This document shows positions 24,007 through 30,551 of a DNA stretch of 32,985 nt, in pieces. Each line of letters starts with the position of its first letter. Within the stretch, counting starts at the first letter, position 1. Origin of the DNA: Neobacillus sp. (lineage in GTDB: Bacteria > Bacillota > Bacilli > Bacillales > Cytobacillaceae); NCBI GenBank assembly GCA_029256785.1, contig JAQSXG010000005.1:1-32985 (forward strand), given 5' to 3'. The notes beneath the pieces are model-generated. The model was not told the DNA's origin. It worked only from the letters and a program-made list of their open reading frames with translations, and searched no databases. The position numbers and the translations under genes were made by a program.

Positions 24007-24424
24007 TCTTTTCCCGACAGAAGACTCCCATCCTCAAGGAATATGAAGGGCAATAGCCCAATGAGTAGGTGGGAGATGAATGTCGGTTGGCGGTAGCCAA
24101 AACACTTGTTTGTATGGTAAAATATTCCTGTAAGTTGTTCTTTGAAAACTGAAGATAGGAGGTTGTGACAGGAAAAACGTCTGTCACGTAAAATCTTCAA
24201 CGTTCTAATCGCCTCCACACGCACCGAAGTAGCGAAAACCAAGCAGAGTAGGGCGTGTGGCGAGTTCAACGTACAAAATAGCAACACCGCGCAGGAGGCT
24301 AATAAGCCATCTGTACTGCTAACTGTCGGTGCGACAGGGTTAGCCTGCTAAATAACTAGTGGATACACTGGTGTTCGCAGGAATCCCCCACTTCAAGCTT
24401 TAGCTAAGTGGTGGGTAGTTCAAC
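24007..24424 (+). mobile_element. IS200/IS605-like element without tnpB (deletion derivative)
   Basis: The left part has the IS605-type left-end hairpin (ACTCCCATCCTCA ... GGGCAATAGCCC ... TGAGTAGGTGGGAG) and then GTCGGTTGGCGGTAGCCAAA and TATGGTAAAATATTC, the usual promoter region before tnpB. The right part ends GTTCGCAGGAATCCCCCACT ... AAGTGGTGGGTAGTTCAAC, a right end of the same kind as 8684-8733. The roughly 1.1 kb coding region is missing, leaving about 420 bases. It resembles a MITE-like or palindrome-associated non-autonomous element. Confidence 0.72.
24150..24424 (+). ncRNA. Candidate orphan omega (guide) RNA
   Basis: The region is non-coding and strongly structured: GGAGG ... CCTCC (24158-24217), CACACGC ... 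GCGTGTGG (24216-24261), CTAACTGTCGG/CAGGGTTAG (24319-24346), and the terminal CCCCCACTT/AAGTGGTGGG hairpin. The 3' portion (GTTCGCAGGAATC then the hairpin) has the look of the TnpB guide-RNA scaffold end, and the bases after 24424 (CTAAATAGTATCG...) would be the guide. Start and extent are estimates. Confidence 0.5.
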
Positions 24425-24561
24425 CTAAATAGTATCGTACATTCTTTTTCCATCTATTCAGTTCTTCTTTAATAAAGATACCTCCATTATCCACAATATG
24501 GAACGATTTTGCATAAAAATAAACACTTATACACTGTTTCGCTGATTTCTTTTACTATGTA

Positions 24562-24600
24562 GGTTACAAGCCAACATTTTTAAAATGTTGGCTTGTAACC
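24562..24600. repeat. Perfect 39-bp palindrome near recombinase
   Basis: The arms GGTTACAAGCCAACATTTT (24562-24580) and AAAATGTTGGCTTGTAACC (24582-24600) are perfect complements around a single T. There is no T-run on either side, so a terminator is unlikely. It lies 51 bases beyond the 3' end of the tyrosine recombinase gene and could be its crossover or binding site, or a cruciform element. Confidence 0.7.
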
Positions 24601-24651
24601 CTGGCTCTTGTAGAATATAGAAGTTGATTGGTTTTAGATGTAAAGGCTCAA

Positions 24652-25569
24652 TTAAAATCGCGGTAGAGAATCAACCGCATCCGCTAAATCATCATACGAA
24701 TCTTTTAAATATTTACTTGTCGTCGCAATATTACTGTGGCCGGCCAGTCTTCTTACTTTTTCAATGTCATTGTTGGTTGCTTTTAACATCCATTTACAAA
24801 AAGTGTGTCTAAACATATGTGGAGTTAACTTTTTCCTTGGTAAGCTGTAGCTTTCAATCATTGTTTGAATTCCACGAATCGTGAACTTTGGAGAGCGCTG
24901 GCTGTAAAAGACATATGGTGATTCCATGACATGAGCTTTTTGCTTGGCCATTTCGGCACGAAAGATGAGCCAGTCCTGAATTTCAGCTAGTAATGTATTA
25001 GAAATAGGAAGAGTTCGGATTTTCCTGCCTTTCCCTACTATTCTAAGACGTTTCAACTCTAGGTCCAGGTCGGTTAGTTTTAAATTAGATAGTTCTTCGA
25101 CTCGTAATCCGGCATACGTAAGCAGGTAAATGATTGCTCGATCACGGCGATATTTTTCCTCGGGATTGACTCCTCGACTTTTGACGGTTTTCTTTCTTAA
25201 CTTTTCTAGCAATCTCTCAAATTCATCTTCTGTAAGCCACATAATTTTTTCATTTTCTTCATCGGCATTTTTCAAATCCTGAATATCCTGCATCGGATTA
25301 TGCTTCAGTTTTTCGTGTCGGATTGCCCAGGAGTAGAAACCACGCAGTGAATTGAGGCGCCTGTTAATTGTGGTAATGGCCAAAGGTTTGACATCGGTTG
25401 GATTAACCATGTCACTGATCCATTTACGAATGTCAGCAGCTGTTACATAATCTTCCGGTTGGATATGTAAATCGGTGAAAAAACAGTTCAAATCATTCGT
25501 ATAAGAAATAATCGTATTTTCTGCCATTCCCTTTTCTTGAAGATACGAAATGTACGCTGAAAACATCAT
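24652..25569 (-). CDS. Tyrosine recombinase (XerC/D-like integrase)
   Basis: A protein of about 305 residues with an N-terminal SAM-like DNA-binding domain (FSAYISYLQEKGMAENTI ... LNSLRGFYSWAIRHEK) and a C-terminal catalytic domain. The catalytic residues are visible: Arg in YAGLRVEELSNL, HMFRHTF (H-x-x-R), HSNIATTSKYL with the His and the nucleophilic Tyr. I prefer ATG 25569, 7 bases from AAAGGAC, over GTG 25575, which is too close. Such enzymes resolve plasmid dimers or integrate elements. It is monocistronic and near the 39-bp palindrome. Confidence 0.9.
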   Translation of the reverse strand: MMFSAYISYLQEKGMAENTIISYTNDLNCFFTDLHIQPEDYVTAADIRKWISDMVNPTDVKPLAITTINRRLNSLRGFYSWAIRHEKLKHNPMQDIQDLKNADEENEKIMWLTEDEFERLLEKLRKKTVKSRGVNPEEKYRRDRAIIYLLTYAGLRVEELSNLKLTDLDLELKRLRIVGKGRKIRTLPISNTLLAEIQDWLIFRAEMAKQKAHVMESPYVFYSQRSPKFTIRGIQTMIESYSLPRKKLTPHMFRHTFCKWMLKATNNDIEKVRRLAGHSNIATTSKYLKDSYDDLADAVDSLPRF

Positions 25570-25779
25570 TTTCACGTCCTTTACTTATATGACGAGTTTA
25601 ATAACCCTCATTTTTGAGAAAATAATGCTAAAAAAATCCACATTATATGATGAGTATAGCATAAGTGAGGGGATTATAAACGTGTATAAAGTATGTTATA
25701 TGCTGAGTTAAAAATTAAAAGTAAAGATTTGAAAAGTGAATATAGGAATATATTAAGTGTAGTTGGATTTATCAAACTG

Positions 25780-25822
25780 AAAGCCTTTCATCTAATCATA
25801 ATTAGATGAAAGGCTTTTTTTA
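25780..25822. terminator. Strong hairpin terminator
   Basis: The perfect 16-bp stem AAGCCTTTCATCTAAT/ATTAGATGAAAGGCTT with an ATCA-like loop of 4 bases is followed by TTTTTTTATAG on the plus strand. It lies just after the 3' end of the PhnB-like gene, where the minus strand carries only a weak T-run. Confidence 0.85.
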
Positions 25823-25829
25823 TAGCAAT

Positions 25830-26258
25830 TTATTGTTGACCTTCCGTGAAAATTTGAAAGTTTATACCGAACTTGTCTGTTATATTACCATAAGCTGGGC
25901 TAAAAAAAGTTTCTTGTAAAGGCATGTTTACTTGACCGCCTTGCTGTAATGCCTCGTACATTTTTGTTGCTTTTTCTGCATCATTCGTTGAAATACAGAT
26001 CGTCACTTGGCTTCCACTCTGATGTGGTTGACCAGGAAACGTATCAGAAAACATAAGCTCTGTTTCACCAACCTTTAACGTCGCGTGTGATATACGGTCC
26101 TTTGCCTCAGCTGGTAAAGGGTATTCTGGATTTTCCGGCATTTCCCCGAAAGATTGAATAAAGAGCACTTGAGCATCTAATGCTTTTTCGTAAAATTCGA
26201 TAGCTTCCTTTGCATTTCCATTCATCACTAAGTAGGGAATTAAGCGTAATGTCATCAT
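25830..26258 (-). CDS. PhnB-like VOC (glyoxalase-fold) protein
   Basis: A protein of 142 residues. The N-terminal LRLIPYLVMNGNAKEAIEFY, ALDAQVLFIQSFGEMP, RISHATLKVGETELMFSD and the C-terminal FFSPAYGNITDKFGINFQIF are typical of the PhnB/DUF1338-like branch of the vicinal oxygen chelate superfamily. Most members have no proven reaction; related proteins include metalloenzymes and antibiotic-binding proteins. AGGAG lies 8 bases before the first of two ATGs. It is monocistronic, and its promoter region holds GAACAAATGTTC, a short palindrome near 26363-26374 that may be an operator. Confidence 0.88.
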   Translation of the reverse strand: MMTLRLIPYLVMNGNAKEAIEFYEKALDAQVLFIQSFGEMPENPEYPLPAEAKDRISHATLKVGETELMFSDTFPGQPHQSGSQVTICISTNDAEKATKMYEALQQGGQVNMPLQETFFSPAYGNITDKFGINFQIFTEGQQ

Positions 26259-26459
26259 AATCAGCTCCTCGGTTCTAACTATTTTTAACTAGTTTGTCGG
26301 CCATTTCAATTGGGTAATAATAGTCATTCAACTATTATTACCCACATCTAGATTATAAGATAACGAACAAATGTTCGCAAGTTAAATTTTAAATAAAATC
26401 CTGCTTTCTTCAGTGAATACTGTGGTGTCCAGTTGTACATGAAGTGTCGTATCATTAAT

Positions 26460-26507
26460 TATGTCGATGTCGATATTGATGTCGACGTTTATATCTATGT
26501 TTACCTT
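26460..26507. repeat. Degenerate palindromic hexamer tract 3 (8 units)
   Basis: The units are TATGTC GATGTC GATATT, GATGTC GACGTT TATATC, TATGTT TACCTT. The final three units and the right flank (CTCTATAATTGATTAAG) match the end of tract 1 and its flank. Confidence 0.8.
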
Positions 26508-26667
26508 CTGTTATTTTTCGTCTCTATAATTGATTAAGTTATCCTGTTTCAATAGAGTTTTTTACTTTGGAAAGATGAATGGGATAAGATGAGTGAACGG
26601 AATATAAAATAGTAAATTTCATTCACTAGCCCCTCCGTTTATAGAAAAATTTTTATTAAACTGTGTG

Positions 26668-26733
26668 GATGTTTATGTAGGTATCGATGTCTACGTTTAT
26701 ATCGATGTTTCTATCGAGGTAAACGTAGACTTC
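26668..26733. repeat. Degenerate palindromic hexamer tract 4 (11 units)
   Basis: The units are GATGTT TATGTA GGTATC, GATGTC TACGTT TATATC, GATGTT TCTATC GAGGTA, AACGTA GACTTC. It lies only 160 bases from tract 3. Its left flank matches that of tract 2. Confidence 0.78.
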
Positions 26734-26813
26734 TATTTTTATTCTTTAACCAATTTATTATTTTGGTTTGCCTAGCTTATTAGATTGCCCTTTTTATTAG
26801 TTCAATTGAAATA

Positions 26814-26848
26814 GTACTTAGCATGTCCCATTAATCCATGCTAAGTAC
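26814..26848. repeat. Perfect hairpin, 12-bp stem
   Basis: GTACTTAGCATG (26814-26825) pairs with CATGCTAAGTAC (26837-26848) around an 11-base loop. No T-run follows on either strand. The function is unknown; it may be the end of a lost unit. Confidence 0.55.
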
Positions 26849-26973
26849 GGCTGAAAACGAAGAGGCAGCTTCTAGTGCTGCGAAAAAACAAGATAAGCAT
26901 AAGTTTTCTTCTTTGTAAGTTCCTTCTATATATACTCCTACTCTTTAAATCCTGGGTTGCACCGACGTTGGTA

Positions 26974-27102
26974 TTAGCATTCTACTCCTCTTTTGCTGAA
27001 TAGGTTGCTAGGCATTGGTAGTCCTAAATGTTCTCGCAGTGTTTGGCCTGTATATTCTTCTTTAAATAACTTTCGCCTTTGTAAGGTCCAATCGTGATAA
27101 AA
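26974..27102 (-). pseudogene. C-terminal fragment of an unidentified protein
   Basis: On the minus strand an open frame without a start reads FYHDWTLQRRKLFKEEYTGQ then TLREHLGLPMPSNLFSKRG and VEC, a TAA at 26974. The composition is protein-like and unlike a chance frame, with a stop (TGA 27103-27105) just upstream, so only the tail of a gene survives. I do not recognise the family. Confidence 0.4.
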
Positions 27103-27186
27103 TCAAACAAATAGAGCTATAAAATATGAAATTAGCTAATAATAGGAATCGTAAAAAAGTCATTAGAATAAAGGGGAAAGATAGGA

Positions 27187-27874
27187 ATGGCAGAATTAAT
27201 AGATTTGGAAAAATGGTGCTTGCGGGCATAAATTTATAGCTTCTTTTAGCGGAGGAAAGGATAGTGTCTTAGCTCTACATAAAGCAATGAAGGTTGGAGA
27301 AGCAGTCGGACTAATTGTTATGCTGGAGGAAGAAGGGAGACGTTCTAGATCCCATGGAATGCCTCCTGAATTCATAAGTGCCCAAGCTCAATCGATAGGC
27401 TTGCCTGTATATACTGCAGCCGCAAGTTGGACAGATTATGAAAAAGTATTTATGCGCCTTTTAGAAAAGGCTAAAAACCAAGGAGCAGAAGTGTTAGTAA
27501 CTGGAGACTTAGATATGCCTGCTCATGGCTGTTGGCATGAAAAGGTTACGAAGAATGCTGGATTAAAGCTTGGGATGCCTTTATGGGAAATGAACCATCG
27601 TGAAGCTGTCGAAGAGTTCCTAAATCTAGGGTTTGTAACGACCATTGTAACGGTTAATTTATCCCTTGGAATGCGAGAGGACGATTTAGGGCGAATGTTA
27701 ACTCATGAATATGTGAAGGAGCTTGAAGCTCGCGGTATTGATCCCTGCGGAGAAGGTGGAGAGTTCCATACGACAGTCATAGATGGGCCTATTTTTAAAC
27801 ATCCTATTCCAGTTCGGAAATGTGAGATTATTAAGGACGGAGAATATGCCTTTTTGCCTTTGGAGCTAGATTAG
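27187..27874 (+). pseudogene. Dph6-like ATP pyrophosphatase, frameshifted in an A-run
   Basis: The protein carries the PP-loop FIASFSGGKDSVLALHKAM (27248-27265 encodes SGGKDS) and family landmarks VLVTGDLDMPAHGCWHEKV and DPCGEGGEFHTTVIDGP, the Dph6/diphthine-ammonia-ligase-like adenine nucleotide alpha hydrolase group (usually about 220-230 residues). A good start (ATG 27187 after GGGGAAAGATAGG) reads MAELIDLEKWCLRA and stops. One additional A in the run at 27209-27213 would join it to KNGACGHKFIASF. The downstream frame has no start before ATG 27287, which would omit the PP-loop. I therefore call it frameshifted, unless transcriptional slippage or a sequencing error at the A-run rescues it. 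Bacterial members lack diphthamide and their role is unclear. Confidence 0.75.
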
Positions 27875-27955
27875 ATGGCGGATATGGGAACTCCCCCTTA
27901 AGCCATTGAAAACACTTTTCTAGTATTCCTTTTCTGGCTTCTCATGATGGCTTAA

Positions 27956-28696
27956 TCAACACTTCTCTATAAACGCTTTGACGATGCTATTAAACTGTGC
28001 TGGCTTTTGAATGTTAGATAAGTGACCTGTTTGATTAAGCAGAGTCAGTTTCGCTTTACGCGCCCACCATTGCGTAACGTAAGCGTTGTATAAATACGGT
28101 GTAACGTAATCGTGACTGGATGAGATGATTTGAATCGGTACTGTTGTAAGCGTTAGCATCATTAAATAATTAATGCCCTGGGTTGCCCTTGCTGTTTGGA
28201 TATACGTCTCTCTGTTCAAATGGAACGTTTGCAACGCGTGATTTATCGTCTCGTCACTTGGTTTGTACAAAGAATTAAGGGCTATCTTTTTTATATAGTC
28301 CTCGTCCGATAAGCGATTTAAAGAACGCTCCTGATCCTGTAAAACCAGTTCCGCCAACAAGCCAGGTACATAGCTTGTTGTGTTAGCGAGTATCATAGAC
28401 TTTACGCGTTTTTTCGCTTGACTATGAATTTCTTGAACGATCATGCCGCCAAGTGATAGCCCGCAAAAATGAGCAGAATCGATACCGTTTTCATCTAACA
28501 TGCTTAAAATATCTTGTGCAAAGTAACGTAAAGCTATATTTTGCGTGACCGGTGATGTCCCATGTCCTTGCAAAGTTGGAATGAACAACTGAAAATACTC
28601 TGATAACTCTTCTTGTAATTTCCAAGCGTCTCCTGTTTGACCTAACCCATGAATCAGAACTAAAGGTTGACCTTCTCCAATTGTGCGATAGAACAT
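27956..28696 (-). CDS. Alpha/beta hydrolase
   Basis: A protein of 246 residues with the alpha/beta hydrolase fold. LVLIHGLGQTGDAW supplies the HG oxyanion motif, FCGLSLGGMIVQE the nucleophile elbow (Ser in GLSLGG), IISSSHDYVTP the acid Asp, and NQTGHLSNIQKP the His. The closest families are enol-lactone hydrolase (PcaD) and MenH-like esterases, but no pathway genes are adjacent to fix the substrate. AAAGGGGTG lies 7 bases before the ATG. It is monocistronic. An inverted repeat TTAAGCCAT/ATGGCTTAA (27899-27957) overlaps its stop and may aid termination. Confidence 0.9.
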   Translation of the reverse strand: MFYRTIGEGQPLVLIHGLGQTGDAWKLQEELSEYFQLFIPTLQGHGTSPVTQNIALRYFAQDILSMLDENGIDSAHFCGLSLGGMIVQEIHSQAKKRVKSMILANTTSYVPGLLAELVLQDQERSLNRLSDEDYIKKIALNSLYKPSDETINHALQTFHLNRETYIQTARATQGINYLMMLTLTTVPIQIISSSHDYVTPYLYNAYVTQWWARKAKLTLLNQTGHLSNIQKPAQFNSIVKAFIEKC

Positions 28697-28940
28697 AGTT
28701 CATCACCCCTTTGTATATATATATTTTTGTTTCTTTGTATTGTTCATTAAATGGAGGCTTTGCATTTAATTCGGTAATTAGTGTCTGTACCTAGTGTCTG
28801 TACCAGTGGTGAGGAACAGGCACCTGAAATCACGATGATTAGATGTATTAATTGGTTAGGGGAGAGGTTCCTATTGTATGAAAGAGGGCGATATAGGTTA
28901 GCGACATGTAAACATATAGGTTAAGGGAGGCCAAATCATT

Positions 28941-29013
28941 GATATAACAGGAATATTTCTAGATGTAACAGCGTAAACATGTCACAGATGAACACAGTTA
29001 ACGTGTAACAGTG
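28941..29013. repeat. Imperfect TGTAACAG repeats upstream of the RHH gene
   Basis: GATATAACAGG (28941), GATGTAACAGCG (28962), CATGTCACAGAT (28978) and CGTGTAACAGTG (29002) follow each other with about 16-24-base spacing, all in one orientation. They lie 65-135 bases before the start of the ribbon-helix-helix gene and could be its operator, as many RHH proteins bind such direct repeats. Confidence 0.45.
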
Positions 29014-29076
29014 TTAGTGAGCTAAGTTAGAAATCTTACTGATGATTTTTCAAAAATGAGAAAGGGGAATGGCTAA

Positions 29077-29346
29077 ATGATTAAATCAAATTTGAAAATG
29101 AAAGATGATAAAAAACCTCGTTCTGATAAAAAAATTCGTGTTAATTCGTCCCTGGATTTTGATACACATGAAAAATTAAAGAAACTGGCGGTTAGTTGTG
29201 ATATGACTAAGACGATGCTTTCAGCTGAGATCATAAAAATTGTGGTCAATCATGTTGAGTTTATTGAGTGGTTTCAAGGTAAATATAATAAAAATGAGCA
29301 GTATAAGGTATTTCCCATTAGGAAAGATGGCAAGACCTATTACTAA
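29077..29346 (+). CDS. Ribbon-helix-helix (CopG-like) DNA-binding protein
   Basis: A protein of 89 residues with a basic N-terminus (KMKDDKKPRSDKKIRVNSSL) followed by one strand and two helices (DFDTHEKLKKLAVSCDMTKT, MLSAEIIKIVVNHVEFIEWF), the pattern of a RHH/Arc-CopG fold, and a short C-terminal extension. AAAGGGG precedes the ATG by 9 bases. Such small proteins are frequent on Gram-positive plasmids as copy-number or partition regulators. It is convergent with and overlaps by 4 bases the 3' end of the zinc-ribbon gene at 29343-29465. Confidence 0.72.
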   Translation: MIKSNLKMKDDKKPRSDKKIRVNSSLDFDTHEKLKKLAVSCDMTKTMLSAEIIKIVVNHVEFIEWFQGKYNKNEQYKVFPIRKDGKTYY

Positions 29347-29465
29347 GCGTATTTGTCCAAGTTCTTGCCTATTTTTTTATACAGTGTGTAGCATTTGGCA
29401 CACATGCCTTCTCGTTTTTTACTATCGTTTGTTGTTCGTTTGCCGCACCAACTACATTTTTTCAT
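29343..29465 (-). CDS. Tiny zinc-ribbon protein
   Basis: A 40-residue protein: MKKCSWCGKR, then TTNDSKKREGMCAKCY and TLYKKIGKNLDKYA. Two CxxC pairs (Cys4/Cys7 and Cys22/Cys25) form a compact zinc ribbon, and the rest is basic, suited to nucleic acid binding. It is too short for ordinary gene callers, but has AAGGAG 10 bases before the ATG at 29465 and a coherent motif. Its stop overlaps the stop of the convergent RHH gene by 4 bases. Function unknown. Confidence 0.68.
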   Translation of the reverse strand: MKKCSWCGKRTTNDSKKREGMCAKCYTLYKKIGKNLDKYA

Positions 29466-30125
29466 ATCTATGATACTCCTTGTCTATTTGATTATTAATC
29501 ATTATGGACAGGGAGTTTTTATTTTATACATATTATAGAATTACTAAATTGGCTCCTGACCTTTTTCGCAATTCAGGGGAGATATAAGGATAACATTTTT
29601 ATGAAATTTATAGATTTCCATAAGATATCATAGGAGACGAATTTTAAAGCTTACATTTTCGGTTTCAATATTAATTCAACAATTCCTTTTGTTGTTTTTA
29701 ATATATTGTTTTAATTGTTTTCGGAGGTCTGAATCCCTTGGTATATAAGGTTTTTCGAGAATTAACCCTTACACTTTCGGTTTTAACCTTTCGCACCTAG
29801 TCATTTACATCGTTAGCCCCCCTGTAAGGAAGTGGACTAGTAATTTAGAGAGAACCGGCGAAAACGGAAGAACTTGATCCTAGATTATTGGAGTGTTTTT
29901 CGCGTTATTCCCCAACATCAAAACCCCTGAATTTCGCCGATTTTGGCTGGATTCAGGGGTTGACTCGTGTTTTGGCTTCTATGATGGGGTTTTATGGTAA
30001 CCAAATAATTCTGATTTAGTATAATGTTACCTTTTATTATTTCATTACTAGCCAAACAATTAACAAAATTATTGCAAGAGTAGCCCGAAATATTACTTGA
30101 CCTTTTTTAAATAAAACCTCTTAAT
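29466..30125. other. Intergenic region with short repeats and a hairpin
   Basis: About 650 bases without a supported gene. Two direct repeats (CTTACATTTTCGGTTT at 29650 and CTTACACTTTCGGTTT at 29768) and the hairpin below are the only structures I see. TCCTGA ... TCAGG at 29554-29578 is a weaker hairpin sharing the TTCAGGGG word with it. Confidence 0.45.
29922..29961 (-). terminator. Hairpin, likely terminator on minus strand
   Basis: AACCCCTGAAT (29922-29932) pairs perfectly with ATTCAGGGGTT (29951-29961). On the minus strand it is followed by TTGATGTTGG, and it lies downstream of the interrupted gene at 30126-30551, so it probably terminates that unit, possibly together with pyc. Confidence 0.55.
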
Positions 30126-30551
30126 TTAACAAGATGAATACCATCGTGTAGGCACATACATATAACAATCTAGGTATACTCCACAACTCTTATCTTGTTT
30201 AATAAGTGGCCATACGCCTACTCCTGCTACAGCTGCAACAAAACTAGTTACCCAACCTGGAGAAGATAAAAAGTAAGAAATTGTTGCATTTAATGCTGCA
30301 GTACCTGCTCCATATAAAACAATATTACTTTTTAGTTTTTCAACAAATTTATGTGACTAATATACCTGTAATCCCCAACAAGTAAACTCCCAATCAAACT
30401 TCTTCTTATTAATAGCTAGTGGTTGAATACCAGATTCTGTTTCCTCTACTTGATTAGAAATAAATTTATCTTCTGTTATTATCAAATCAGATCTATATTC
30501 TTTTACTTGGCTATTTCTCTCAACAATTACTACTTTTGATATCTCACTCAA
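30126..30551 (-). pseudogene. Interrupted bacteriocin-like small protein gene
   Basis: One frame runs from TTG 30551 to TAA 30126 with a single in-frame TAG at 30357-30359. The first part (64 residues) ends FDWEFTCWGLQVY, and the second (76 residues) reads SHKFVEKLKSNIVLYGAGTA through a hydrophobic Ala/Gly/Val segment (SFVAAVAGVGVWPLI) to CGVYLDCYMYVPTRWYSSC. No start codon exists for the second part before its final residues. The arrangement (aromatic-rich patch, hydrophobic Gly/Ala helices, Cys and aromatic tail) recalls secreted bacteriocin-like proteins of Bacillus, from memory only. There is no signal peptide, and the TTG start overlaps the pyc stop by 8 bases, so the 5' end may also be truncated. 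Confidence 0.55.

Larger units (their letters stand above)
26270..26973. other. Long non-coding region with repeats
   Basis: About 700 bases without a supported gene. It contains hexamer tracts 3 and 4, a hairpin at 26814-26848 and AT-rich filler. A 26-codon frame (ATG about 26838) lacks an RBS. Confidence 0.5.

Noticed and set aside
24562-24600. Rho-independent terminator of the recombinase
   Set aside because: The stem is perfect, but neither strand shows a T-run after it.
26838-26918. 26-codon ORF beginning MLSTAENEEAASSAAKK
   Set aside because: No RBS; the ATG lies in the right arm of a hairpin. It may be a fragment, but there is no independent evidence.
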